DNA of 64,000 nucleotides, taken from the NCBI GenBank assembly GCA_965370955.1, contig CBDUWP010000001.1, positions 1-64,000 of the forward strand. The letters are read 5' to 3'. The notes beneath the pieces were generated by a model that saw nothing but the letters and a program-made list of their open reading frames with translations, was not told the DNA's origin and did no database searches. Made by a program: the position numbers and the translations under genes. This document shows, piece after piece, positions 52,443 through 61,326 of this stretch. Positions within the stretch are counted from its first letter, which is position 1. Each line of letters opens with the position of its first letter. This DNA is from CBDUWP01 sp965370955. GTDB lineage: Bacteria > Planctomycetota > Phycisphaerae > Sedimentisphaerales > Anaerobacaceae.

Positions 52443-53570
52443 ATGTTAAAACAAAAAAATAAAGCGAGCAAAGACTCTGATTGTTTTGCATCTAACGAAG
52501 TCAGATTGTCACTCGGTCAGTGGGTGATAACAATAATTGTGGTGCTGATTTTCTTTGCTGTAATTCCAGCTATATGGTCTGGTATCGATGGCTTCGGTCC
52601 GACCGAAGAAAATGATTTCAGGAATCCATACGATTGGGGCTATGACTATTGGATGTATGGCAGATCGCTGGCTGATACCTATGCTGTTGGCAAAATACCG
52701 ATTATTGGCGACTCTGTAATATGGGGAGCATACGCTGATAAGGATCAGACTCTGCCGGCTAATTTAAATAGGTTGGCGAAAAAAAATCTCTTTGCAAACT
52801 GTGCCATCGACGGCCTCCATCCTGTGGTGATGAATGGATTGTTGGAAAATTACGGCAAAGTCATCAAAAATAAGCCAGTTATCATAAATTTGAATCTGCT
52901 TTGGATGACTTCAAAAAAACAGGATCTAAGCGTAAATGAACCGATAAGTTTTAATCATCAAAATCTAGCTCCTCAATTTACTTTGGCTTGCAATAAGCCA
53001 GAGATCGCAGTGGCGGCGGGAGTTGTTGCCGATAGAGCATCGAAATTTTTCCTGTTCAGCAATCACCTTAAGCTTATCTGTATTGATAATATGAAGCTCG
53101 ATGATTGGCTTTGTGATAATCCATACGTTAATCCTTTTGCGAAAATTAAAGAAAAAACCGCCGAGCAAGTGAATAAGCAGAAAGAACATAAGCCGCAAAG
53201 CTGGGTCGAAAAAGGTATTCAAACGCAGGACTTCAAATGGGTTATGCCGAAAGATTCGTATCAGTGGGCTAGTTTCAAACAAGTATTAAAACTTTTGGAA
53301 GCTAGAGGTAATGACGTTTTTGTGATTTTTGGCACGTTTAATCACCATATGCTGACAGAACAAAGTGCGGCTAAATATCGTATTATAAGAGGCGAAATTG
53401 TAACGTGGCTAAGCGAAAACAATGTGAAGTTTTATTCTGCTGGAGATTTGCCAAGTGAATTGTTTGCTGATGGAAGCCATCCGCTGGCAAATGGTTACAC
53501 CATCATCGCAGAAAAATTGTATAACGATGAAGCTTTTCAGAGTTGGCTAGAAAATTTGGATAGAAAGTAA
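52443..53570 (+). CDS. Membrane-anchored SGNH-type protein, partner of the acyltransferase
   Basis: From the ATG at 52443 the protein has 375 residues. One transmembrane segment lies near 27-45, then a periplasmic SGNH/GDSL-like domain. The nucleophile motif is IPIIGDSVIWGAY near residue 88, and the Asp-x-x-His pair is in FADGSHPLANGY near 350. This matches AlgJ/AlgX-like or DHHW-type proteins that finish glycan O-acetylation for an MBOAT partner. The frame is open upstream into the MBOAT gene (to 52389), but that start would overlap it; GAGG about 12 bases before 52443 supports the shorter form. The spacing to the MBOAT stop is 19 bases. Confidence 0.75.
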   Translation: MLKQKNKASKDSDCFASNEVRLSLGQWVITIIVVLIFFAVIPAIWSGIDGFGPTEENDFRNPYDWGYDYWMYGRSLADTYAVGKIPIIGDSVIWGAYADKDQTLPANLNRLAKKNLFANCAIDGLHPVVMNGLLENYGKVIKNKPVIINLNLLWMTSKKQDLSVNEPISFNHQNLAPQFTLACNKPEIAVAAGVVADRASKFFLFSNHLKLICIDNMKLDDWLCDNPYVNPFAKIKEKTAEQVNKQKEHKPQSWVEKGIQTQDFKWVMPKDSYQWASFKQVLKLLEARGNDVFVIFGTFNHHMLTEQSAAKYRIIRGEIVTWLSENNVKFYSAGDLPSELFADGSHPLANGYTIIAEKLYNDEAFQSWLENLDRK

Positions 53571-53573
53571 ATT

Positions 53574-56546
53574 ATGAATAATAAAAGTATTTGTCTGTCG
53601 CTGCTACTCGGTTTGATGTTGGGGGCTTGTTCAGTTTTTGCCGCCAGCTTAAAAACTTATGAGGCTGCTGTTTTAGCACAGGCGCCACTAATCGATGGCG
53701 AGATTGATTCCGATCCAGCGTGGAAAGATGCTAAATATGTTTCGCAAATGTCACTTTGGTCAGATAACGCTATTGGCGAAAAACCCAAAGCCGACAGGCA
53801 AACTTTTTTCAAGCTGGGCTATACTGGTAAAGCTTTGTTCATTGCAATTAAATGTAATGAGCCAAACGTCGCTGATCTAGTTGTTTCTGGATCTGGTGGA
53901 AAATTGTGGCTTGAAGATAGCGTTGAAGTTTTTCTTAAAACGGAAATGGGCGATGACTATTTTCATTTTATCGCTAATGCCCAAGCCAACAAAATCGCAG
54001 CGATGGGTAAGGCAATTCCAAAAGATCAAGGTTGGAACTGGAAAGCGGTAGCGAAAAAGAATAAAGATTGTTTCTCTGTGGAACTGGAAATTCCATGGCC
54101 GCTGTTGATGGATATTCCAGCCGAAGGCAGCCAGTGGGGCTTGAATATATGTAGAAATGTTCGCAGCGGAGGTGCAAATCTTAGCCAAACTTGGGCAAAT
54201 GTCGAAAACACATTTCATGATCCAAACAATTTTGGCCAGCTGCTTCTAACTGAGGACATCTCAATGGAAGACATGATGGCTAATCAGGAAACCATGGAGC
54301 AAGTAGATGATTCGCTCTTTGTCTATTCAAAACCGACAGCTGGAATATATATCGGGCGCGGCAAAGACGTTAGCAGAATAGCTTATTACAATGGCGGACA
54401 TGTTAATCCGCAAATTTCCTATGACGAACAAAAGGTGCTGTTTCATTCGTTAAAAAATGGCAAAAGTTGGGTTTCTGTTTGTGATGTCGATGGCAAAAAT
54501 CCAAAGCAGATTCATCAGGCGGCCCAAAGCAGATGGTCATTTGACGGCAGTAAAATTGTTTCAAATATTGATGGCAAGATCGTTGAAATAATCCTCAGCG
54601 ATAATAGCCAAAAAACTATCGATACCAATGGTTTGACAAATTGCAAATTGCCCGGCTATATGCCTGATGGCAAGGTATTTTTTGTCGCAACTGATAGCAA
54701 AAATACGGAAGGCTTATATGTCGAAGGTGACAGTGAGCCTTTGATTACAGGCGATATTTATTCGCCGGCGAGTGCTAGTTATGATCAGGCTAAAATCGCA
54801 GTCAGTATCGGCGGCCATATTTACTTGGTTGATGTGGCAACTAAAAAGGCTGGCTTATTGACGTTAGCAGGTGGTGTGCAAACTTGGCCAACATGGGCCA
54901 AAGACAATCAGTCACTCTGTTATGCTCAAAGTGCAACATTGCTCGATGGCCCAAGGGATATATATAATGTTGAAATTGAAAATCCAACACAAGTATCGCT
55001 AGTAACGAGAGAAGTGGATACAGGGTTTGATTTTCATGGTGTAAAATTTGCTCAATGGTCACAGAAAGCTGTCAAAGGTGCTAATTTTGATGTGCAAAAA
55101 TCTTCTGCAACTGCCAAAATTACAACAGATTGGTTTGTATTGAATATCGATTCTGAAATCAAGCTGACCTCTGGCAAGGAGACAATGACAATAGTCTTAA
55201 AGCCAAAAGATGGTTCGGCGGCAGGTAATGTCAAATCAGTTAAGGTGACAGAAAAGAATAAATATAATGCTCAGATTGAAGTGACTTTTGATGATCCGAA
55301 AAAATATGCGACTGTTTTCTTATCAGCAGGTTCGCCGGTTGTCACTATCAAAGCGAGTAAAGCGATAGCGAAAATTGCAATTGAGGGCAAGCTGTCCGCA
55401 GTTATAGTTCCCGATAGGTTAGCTAGTGACATGATTATCACAGCTGATAGCAATAAGCCCAAAAACATGCCGCTTGGTAAGGTTGCTTTCGTTGCAGCTG
55501 GAACCAAAGAGACTGGCCAGATGGTTGTGGTCGCAGGCGATAATGCAAAAGTTCAAGATGTGGCTGTCAGGCAAGGTGCGGCAACTCTTGAGGCGATCGA
55601 GATTTGTGCTTGCGATAAGGTTCATCTGACAATATTGCCGACCGAAAAAGCTTTCGTTGTTAAAAAGCCAGAAGGTGACAAGGTACTTTGGTCGAAGCCG
55701 TTTCATGCTAATTGGCGGCTCGTTGCTTCTGGCGATGGCTATCAGGCATATTCGGAATTGTGGAACGAAGATGCTGTTGGCCAGCTTAAAAAGCCGGAGC
55801 TGTCTATCAAAGATTTTAACGGTAAAGCGAAGCTAGCGGTTGTTTATGCCTATGAAAGAGATTGGCATAGCCCGCTCGATTTTTATAGCGTCGGGGATGT
55901 GCTGCGTGATTGTTTGGGTGTCGACAAGGCTTATAAAAGGCTGAGTGTTAAAGAGGCTAGGAACTATAGAACATGCAGGAGACGGACGATGCAGCCGGAA
56001 ATTGAACCTCTGCTCGATTTTATGTTGAAGGTCAGAACACCGGGCTATAAACGGGTTAGGCCGATGCTGAATAATTTTGCTAGCGATGTTATAGCCCTTA
56101 TAGGTGGTATGGAGAAAAGGATTGGCCAGTGCCGGCGATTTGAAAAGGCGATTAAACATTTGGCTGCGAAGATCAATAAAAGCCAAATTGATTCGATTGT
56201 CGAAAAGCATATGAAAAAAATCAGCGAAATCGCAACCGAAAATTGGGCAAAAGATATCGTAGAATTAAGGGCTGGACTTAAAACTATCGGCGAAAAAAGA
56301 AAAGCAAGAGAGTTTATTGAAAAGGCAAAAAACATTGCCGACAAGAGAAAAGAAATTATCACCCAATATCGTCAGTTAGCGAAAGACCTGAGGCAAGCGG
56401 CTGTTGTCTCTTTAGCTGACGGCTCAATGGATGCTAATGATGTTGCTAAAATTAAGGCGATTACAGATAAAATTCTTTCCTATAGATATTATATGGAAGG
56501 CGATTGGCGGGGCGAGTTGCCGCTGAAAAATAAAAAGGAGATGTGA
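53574..56546 (+). CDS. Large secreted protein: CBM9-like, TolB-like propeller, novel module
   Basis: A 990-residue protein with a signal peptide (about 1-24, ending VFAA). Residues 28-228 resemble carbohydrate-binding family 9-like domains (APLIDGEIDSDPAWKDAKYV, then ALFIAIKCNEPN and EDSVEVFLKTE). About 250-490 look like a TolB/WD40-type beta-propeller (YDEQKVLFHSLKNGKSWV, RWSFDGSKIVS). About 500-990 form a beta-rich part, an alpha/beta part and a helical Lys/Glu-rich end, and this module recurs in the next gene. It begins three bases after the SGNH gene. A role in binding or handling extracellular polysaccharide fits but is inference. No catalytic motif is visible. Confidence 0.75.
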   Translation: MNNKSICLSLLLGLMLGACSVFAASLKTYEAAVLAQAPLIDGEIDSDPAWKDAKYVSQMSLWSDNAIGEKPKADRQTFFKLGYTGKALFIAIKCNEPNVADLVVSGSGGKLWLEDSVEVFLKTEMGDDYFHFIANAQANKIAAMGKAIPKDQGWNWKAVAKKNKDCFSVELEIPWPLLMDIPAEGSQWGLNICRNVRSGGANLSQTWANVENTFHDPNNFGQLLLTEDISMEDMMANQETMEQVDDSLFVYSKPTAGIYIGRGKDVSRIAYYNGGHVNPQISYDEQKVLFHSLKNGKSWVSVCDVDGKNPKQIHQAAQSRWSFDGSKIVSNIDGKIVEIILSDNSQKTIDTNGLTNCKLPGYMPDGKVFFVATDSKNTEGLYVEGDSEPLITGDIYSPASASYDQAKIAVSIGGHIYLVDVATKKAGLLTLAGGVQTWPTWAKDNQSLCYAQSATLLDGPRDIYNVEIENPTQVSLVTREVDTGFDFHGVKFAQWSQKAVKGANFDVQKSSATAKITTDWFVLNIDSEIKLTSGKETMTIVLKPKDGSAAGNVKSVKVTEKNKYNAQIEVTFDDPKKYATVFLSAGSPVVTIKASKAIAKIAIEGKLSAVIVPDRLASDMIITADSNKPKNMPLGKVAFVAAGTKETGQMVVVAGDNAKVQDVAVRQGAATLEAIEICACDKVHLTILPTEKAFVVKKPEGDKVLWSKPFHANWRLVASGDGYQAYSELWNEDAVGQLKKPELSIKDFNGKAKLAVVYAYERDWHSPLDFYSVGDVLRDCLGVDKAYKRLSVKEARNYRTCRRRTMQPEIEPLLDFMLKVRTPGYKRVRPMLNNFASDVIALIGGMEKRIGQCRRFEKAIKHLAAKINKSQIDSIVEKHMKKISEIATENWAKDIVELRAGLKTIGEKRKAREFIEKAKNIADKRKEIITQYRQLAKDLRQAAVVSLADGSMDANDVAKIKAITDKILSYRYYMEGDWRGELPLKNKKEM

Positions 56547-56551
56547 TTGAT

Positions 56552-58267
56552 ATGTGTCGTAATCTAAAGATTAGCATTATGGTTGTTTTATGTTTTTGCG
56601 GCAGAGCTGTTGCAGTTGAAGCACGTGATAGCAAAACTATGTTTGAAGAAAAAGCTGATATCTCACAAATGGCTGGTTGGGAATTGGTTGTTGATGAGAC
56701 GATCGATGAGACGGACGTGATTGCAGAAGGCGGTGACACGATTATCGCAACGGTAAAAGCTCATGGCAGTATAGCTGTTTTTGCAAAAGCTGATAAAACA
56801 CAAGTTGTTTCTGAACTGATGTTTTTGGATAATGAATCTGTTAGAATTCAGGCGATCAAAAGCTGTCAAGTTCAGAATCTTGCCGATAAGGTGACACTTC
56901 ATCTGGAGATGACTAATAGTCAAGGCGCCCCGGCTAAAATGATTATTTCGATAGATAACAATGGGATTATTGAAATGACTCCAGTTTTGAATATTGCGGC
57001 TGTTTTTTGCAAGGCTGATATGGATTATGCTATTGTGCCTGATTTTGCCGGCGATCTTGTTTATGATGCCAGAGATTATATCAAGAACAAAAACCCTCTC
57101 TTTTTCCCGTCTGAAAATATTATTTGTGGCCTTCTAAAGGGAAATAAGAATGTTATAGTTATGACTTGGCCAGATGGCAATCAGCAGCCGTCGATTCGTT
57201 CGTCAAAACAGGGCTTTGAGTTTTTCTCATTGATGTTTGATAAGAAAAAAATCTATATTGGATTAATTCATGCAGATGGCGTTTGGCATAGGCAAAAAGT
57301 TGATAAGACATGGATCGAAAAAACGAAAGACCTAGAGTGGAAGCAGCCATTTAAGGCTCAATGGGTTGCGCAACTGTATTATAAAAATTGGACAACTCAT
57401 AGGCAAAGTTTTTATTTCAAGGATAAAAAACGCACCGAGTATGCCTATACAGTTGGCGATTATGTGTGGCCTGTCTGGTTCGAAAAAGGCAAACCTGTAA
57501 TGAATCTTAGCAAGCTTGTTTTGATTCCAAAGAGCAGCGATGTTCTTATCTATTGCCGTAAGGATGCGGAAGGTGACAATAAATCGCTGGCTAAAATCAT
57601 GGAGCTTACCTTGGGCAAAGAATTTGCTGATGCTAAATTTGAAAAAGAAAAAGGTTGGCATCCGCCGAATATTGATAATAAAATTTTCTCCGGCTATTGC
57701 ACCGCCGCCGATGATTGGACTCCTATGTTCAAATGGGGGGCTGAGGTTCGAGAAAAAGCAATGAGCTATCAACTGATCGAGGATTTTCATTTCCATTTTG
57801 AGAGCAGTAAGAAATGGATGGATAGTTATAATGATAATGCTAATGAAATTTTGAAGATGGTCGAAGCCCAGCAGAAAAAAAATCCCAGATTAGCGGAATT
57901 TATCGAAAAGAGTAAGGTTATTGTGAACAACAAAAAAATTGCAGATAGATGCCAAAAGGATACGACTGCTGCTTATGTCGCCGCTGCTGAAAAGGTGCTG
58001 CAGGAAACGAAAGATTTGTCGAAAAATTATAGTTCGGCAAATTATCCGAGATTTTTGGAATTAGCCAGTGCCATGAGAAAACGTGTTGGTGATGACCATA
58101 CGTCATCGCAAAAAACGACGTTTGATCTGTATGAAACTATGCAGAAGCTTGGCTTAGAATGTGTGGATAAGCCAGACTATGCTGAGTTCGCTGCTAAAAT
58201 GAGAAAAGTTATTACAGAAAAAATGACGAGCAATCTGCTTTGGAAGGCTAAATGTCAATGTCGATAG
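56552..58267 (+). CDS. Secreted protein sharing the C-terminal module of its upstream neighbour
   Basis: A 571-residue protein with a signal peptide (about 1-22, ending AVA). No known family is recognised. Several stretches parallel residues 500-990 of the preceding protein in order. IAAVFCKADMDYAIVPDFAG parallels IEGKLSAVIVPDRLASDM; EWKQPFKAQWVA parallels LWSKPFHANWRLVA; LVLIPKSSDVLIYCRKD with KIMELTLGKE parallels KLAVVYAYERD with DVLRDCLGVD. A charged helical C-terminus follows in both. The CBM9-like and propeller parts are absent. A GTG at 56543 is in frame, but GGAG spacing favours the ATG at 56552. It lies six bases after its neighbour, so they are co-transcribed. Confidence 0.7.
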   Translation: MCRNLKISIMVVLCFCGRAVAVEARDSKTMFEEKADISQMAGWELVVDETIDETDVIAEGGDTIIATVKAHGSIAVFAKADKTQVVSELMFLDNESVRIQAIKSCQVQNLADKVTLHLEMTNSQGAPAKMIISIDNNGIIEMTPVLNIAAVFCKADMDYAIVPDFAGDLVYDARDYIKNKNPLFFPSENIICGLLKGNKNVIVMTWPDGNQQPSIRSSKQGFEFFSLMFDKKKIYIGLIHADGVWHRQKVDKTWIEKTKDLEWKQPFKAQWVAQLYYKNWTTHRQSFYFKDKKRTEYAYTVGDYVWPVWFEKGKPVMNLSKLVLIPKSSDVLIYCRKDAEGDNKSLAKIMELTLGKEFADAKFEKEKGWHPPNIDNKIFSGYCTAADDWTPMFKWGAEVREKAMSYQLIEDFHFHFESSKKWMDSYNDNANEILKMVEAQQKKNPRLAEFIEKSKVIVNNKKIADRCQKDTTAAYVAAAEKVLQETKDLSKNYSSANYPRFLELASAMRKRVGDDHTSSQKTTFDLYETMQKLGLECVDKPDYAEFAAKMRKVITEKMTSNLLWKAKCQCR

Positions 58268-58392
58268 GTAAATCGTGGGGCTATTTGACAGATAAAATAG
58301 TGAACAGAGACTTTTTTGGTACGTAGATTAGATTGAAGAAAAGATTTTCATTTGATATTAGAATGAGCTAAAATTGGTCCAAAGGAGAAATT

Positions 58393-59220
58393 ATGAATAA
58401 CTTGGGAAAAATGACGAGAATCGGCTGCTGTGTTTTATTGCTCGGAAGTGCTTGTGCTTTTGCTGCTAAGCCTAAAAAGATTACAACCGAATCTAACGTG
58501 GCAATGATTGAGATACCAGCTGGCGAATTTGTTATGGGAACAGCTAGCGGCGCACTAGATGAAACAGCTCACAAAGTTCAAGTTAGCGGTTTTTATATGG
58601 ATGCTTATGAAGTCACTCAAGCTGATTTTGTAAAGGTTATGGCGGACAATCCTTCGAAAAAACTCAAAGCCCAAAATCCTGTCGAGCAGGTGACATGGGC
58701 TGGCGCTGCGAAATATTGCAATGCAAGAAGTAAGCTTGAAGGCTTAAAACCCTGCTATGATACAGAGACATGGAAATGCGATTTCACTGCCGACGGCTAT
58801 AGATTGCCAACCGAAGCAGAATGGGAATATGCCTGTCGTGCCGGCCAAAAGGCATCATATTTCTTTGGCAAAAATCCTAAAAAACTTCGCTATTTCGCAT
58901 GGACTGCCGACACCGCCAATGGCCAGCCGCGCGAGGTCGGAAAAAGAATGCCCAATCCATGGGGCCTCTACGATATGTACGGCAATATTGCCGAATGGTG
59001 CAATGATTACTATGCAGCTGATTATTATAAAGCTAGCTCAGCAAAAGATCCGAAAGGTCCTGACGCCGGCGAAAAAAGAGTTGTCCGAGGGGGCAGCTGG
59101 AACTCGTCCGCAGAAGAATGTAGATCAGCTTGTCGCATGAAGGAAAATCCCGGTTATGCTGATGTTTGCATCGCGTCTTATGATGTTTATGGTTTTCGAT
59201 GCGTTAAAAAAATGCCGTAA
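58393..59220 (+). CDS. SUMF1/formylglycine-generating-enzyme-like secreted protein
   Basis: A 275-residue protein with a signal peptide (about 7-24, ending AFA) and one SUMF1 domain. Typical phrases are MIEIPAGEFVMGTASG, DAYEVTQADFVKVM, GYRLPTEAEWEYACRAG, GLYDMYGNIAEWCNDYY and RVVRGGSWNSS. Aerobic formylglycine-generating enzymes carry a CxxxxC copper site near the C-terminus. Here the corresponding segment reads EECRSACRMKENPG, which does not match cleanly, and no sulfatase is in the window. It may therefore be a SUMF1-fold protein with another, perhaps binding, role. AAGGAG lies close before the ATG. Confidence 0.85.
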   Translation: MNNLGKMTRIGCCVLLLGSACAFAAKPKKITTESNVAMIEIPAGEFVMGTASGALDETAHKVQVSGFYMDAYEVTQADFVKVMADNPSKKLKAQNPVEQVTWAGAAKYCNARSKLEGLKPCYDTETWKCDFTADGYRLPTEAEWEYACRAGQKASYFFGKNPKKLRYFAWTADTANGQPREVGKRMPNPWGLYDMYGNIAEWCNDYYAADYYKASSAKDPKGPDAGEKRVVRGGSWNSSAEECRSACRMKENPGYADVCIASYDVYGFRCVKKMP

Positions 59221-59278
59221 TTGTTGTTGATGTTGAGGGTAAAAAACAATAGAAAGGGCAATTTAAGGAGTTTTTAAA

Positions 59279-59854
59279 GTGAAAGCCATTGCAATTTCTG
59301 GAAGCCCTCGCGCAGGAGGTAATACCGAATATGCTTGCCAAGTTGCCCTAGATAAAATTGCTAGTTTTGGAGTTGATACCGAGCTGGTGTCACTGGCTGG
59401 TAAAAATATCAAGCCCTGTATTGCTTGCGGAGCATGTGCCGAAGCCGGCAAATGTGTAGGGGCTTTGGGCGATGACTTTGATGATATCATTGAAAAAGTT
59501 AAATCCGCTCAAGCGATTATTTTGGCAAGTCCTGTTTATTTCAATTGTGCTACAGGACCAATCTGTAACTTGATGCATAGGATGGGATATGTCGCTAGAT
59601 GCGGCGGAGATAATTTCCTGTCTCGCAAAGTCGGCGGAGCGATCGCCGTAGCTAGAAGAGCAGGACACAATTTCACCTTCGCCCAATTGTCGATGTTTTT
59701 TTCGATCAATGATATGGTTCAAGCCGGCTCGAGCTATTGGAATGTCGGTGTAGCCAGAGCCATTGGTGACATGAAAAATGATGCTGAAGGCGTTGCAACA
59801 TTAGAGCGGTTCGGCGAAAATGTCAGTTGGCTGCTTGAAAAACTGAATGTGTAA
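59279..59854 (+). CDS. Iron-sulfur flavoprotein, NADPH-dependent FMN reductase family
   Basis: A 191-residue flavodoxin-fold protein. The FMN phosphate loop is AISGSPRAGGNTEY at 5-18. Cys47, Cys50, Cys53 and Cys59 form a CxxCxxCx5C cluster motif, as in archaeal and anaerobe iron-sulfur flavoproteins. ASPVYFNCATGP near 88 contacts the flavin. It likely shuttles electrons or reduces FMN. The start is a GTG with AAGGAG nine bases upstream; no ATG precedes the flavin loop. The presence of such a protein fits an anaerobic or microaerobic organism. A terminator for the opposite strand follows it. Confidence 0.88.
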   Translation: MKAIAISGSPRAGGNTEYACQVALDKIASFGVDTELVSLAGKNIKPCIACGACAEAGKCVGALGDDFDDIIEKVKSAQAIILASPVYFNCATGPICNLMHRMGYVARCGGDNFLSRKVGGAIAVARRAGHNFTFAQLSMFFSINDMVQAGSSYWNVGVARAIGDMKNDAEGVATLERFGENVSWLLEKLNV

Positions 59855-59869
59855 CTCAATTTATTTTTA

Positions 59870-59910
59870 AATAAAAAAATGGCGACAACAGCATGGGTGA
59901 TGTTGCCGCC
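59870..59910 (-). terminator. Intrinsic terminator after the Xaa-Pro peptidase gene
   Basis: On the minus strand GGCGGCAACA and TGTTGTCGCC form a 10-base stem with one mismatch and a 10-base loop, followed by ATTTTTTTATT. It lies about 160 bases beyond the peptidase stop. The spacer up to 60070 shows no other gene. Confidence 0.65.
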
Positions 59911-60070
59911 TACGCCTTTAAAATAAAAGGAGTCTCACAAAGATAAGACTAACATAATCATGCTTTTTGACTATCGTGGTGATTACGGTATTTGGTTCTA
60001 AACGGTGATTATAGAACGGATTGTTTGATTTTTCAGTGTTTTAGAACGTTTGAGGGATTTATGTATTGTC

Positions 60071-61153
60071 TTAAATGTTGATTAGTGTTTTGCTGCAATT
60101 TTTTGTGAGTATTTCACAGCCACAATCGGTTACGAGAATGTCGTCTTCTATCCTGACGCCTGTTGAGTTGGGCAGATATATTCCCGGCTCAATCGTCAAA
60201 ACTTGACCTGCCGAAAATGTCTGCTTATTGGTTTTGTAAACAGTTGGGCTTTCATGAACGACGAGTCCAATGCCGTGACCTGTTGAATGGCCATATACAT
60301 CAAAGCCAGCTTTTTTGATTATGTTGCGAGCAGCGGCATCAGCTTCTGCAATTGATTTGCCGGGTCCGACTTTTTCTATCGCCGCCAGTTGAGCTGATAG
60401 CACAGTGTCATAAATTTTTCTATATAAAGCTGAAATTTTACCAATGGCAAAACATCTCGTAATGTCACAGCAATAGCCGTTATAGTTTGCGCCGAAATCT
60501 ATCAATATTGTATCATTTTTTTTAAGTTTTCTGTCTGTCGGCAGATGATGGGGCCTTGCTGCATTTTCGCCAAAAGCTACAATTGTTTCAAAAGCAACAG
60601 TGGCCGACAAGCTCCTCATCGAAAAATCTAATCTCGCTGCAAGCTCGGCTTCAGTTATTTTGTTCTTAGCATAGTTTAATAATGTTTTTTTCAGCGAGAT
60701 GTTTGCTATTTCAGCAGCTTTTTTAATGTTGGCGATTTCATCTGGCGATTTTATTATTCTCGCTTGTTCAATGATGGTTAGGGTGGGCTTGATTGAAAAG
60801 TAGCGGAGCTGTTTTTTTAGGTTTTTGTGGTCAGCTATGGACATGAAAGGTTCAACAGCGATTGTTTTGATTGTCGCTGATTTTTTTATGATTTTACCGG
60901 CAGCCTGAGCAAGAGAATCTGTTCGCTGAACGATTTTGCAACATTGACAAATCGCTTTGGCTTGGGTTGTGTATCTGCTGTCAGTTATCAGATATGATGA
61001 GCGTTTTGTGATGATCGCCCAACTGCCGGCGCCATCGAAACAGGTGGCATATCTGACGTTTGCTTTTGAGCTTGCTATGAGGCAATCGATTTTTGCTTGT
61101 TTCATTGCAAGGCGGATTTTAGCAAGTCTGGCTTTTATTATTTTTCTATCCAT
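60071..61153 (-). CDS. M24-family Xaa-Pro aminopeptidase/dipeptidase
   Basis: This metallopeptidase with the pita-bread fold removes residues N-terminal to proline. The N-terminal creatinase-like domain (1-130) includes CLIASSKANVRYATCF. The five metal ligands are all present: Asp219 and Asp230 (ILIDFGANYNGYCCDITR), His293 (GHSTGHGIGLVVHE), Glu322 (TIEPGIYLP) and Glu336 (GVRIEDDIL), counted from the ATG at 61153. An upstream ATG at 61216 would add 21 residues without a Shine-Dalgarno; the shorter 360-residue form matches typical PepP/PepQ-like proteins. It is a single minus-strand gene with its own terminator, divergent from the rhomboid gene. Confidence 0.9.
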   Translation of the reverse strand: MDRKIIKARLAKIRLAMKQAKIDCLIASSKANVRYATCFDGAGSWAIITKRSSYLITDSRYTTQAKAICQCCKIVQRTDSLAQAAGKIIKKSATIKTIAVEPFMSIADHKNLKKQLRYFSIKPTLTIIEQARIIKSPDEIANIKKAAEIANISLKKTLLNYAKNKITEAELAARLDFSMRSLSATVAFETIVAFGENAARPHHLPTDRKLKKNDTILIDFGANYNGYCCDITRCFAIGKISALYRKIYDTVLSAQLAAIEKVGPGKSIAEADAAARNIIKKAGFDVYGHSTGHGIGLVVHESPTVYKTNKQTFSAGQVLTIEPGIYLPNSTGVRIEDDILVTDCGCEILTKNCSKTLINI

Positions 61154-61257
61154 TTGCTCATTATATCCAAATTTAACAAAATCATCAATAAGGCTTGAGT
61201 ATATCGGCAACTCCATGTAAGCACAAATAGTTAAATTGGTTCGGCGGCAATTAAATC

Positions 61258-61286
61258 TTGTTATGAATTGGCTCTGGCGTTACAAT
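61258..61286 (+). promoter_or_regulatory. Predicted sigma-70-type promoter for the rhomboid-tyrS unit
   Basis: TTGTTA at 61258-61263 and TACAAT at 61281-61286 are 17 bases apart, 40 bases before the rhomboid ATG. Consensus match only. Confidence 0.5.
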
Positions 61287-61326
61287 AGATGGTCTGAAAT
61301 TGATTTTTTGACGGGTTTTATTGCTT

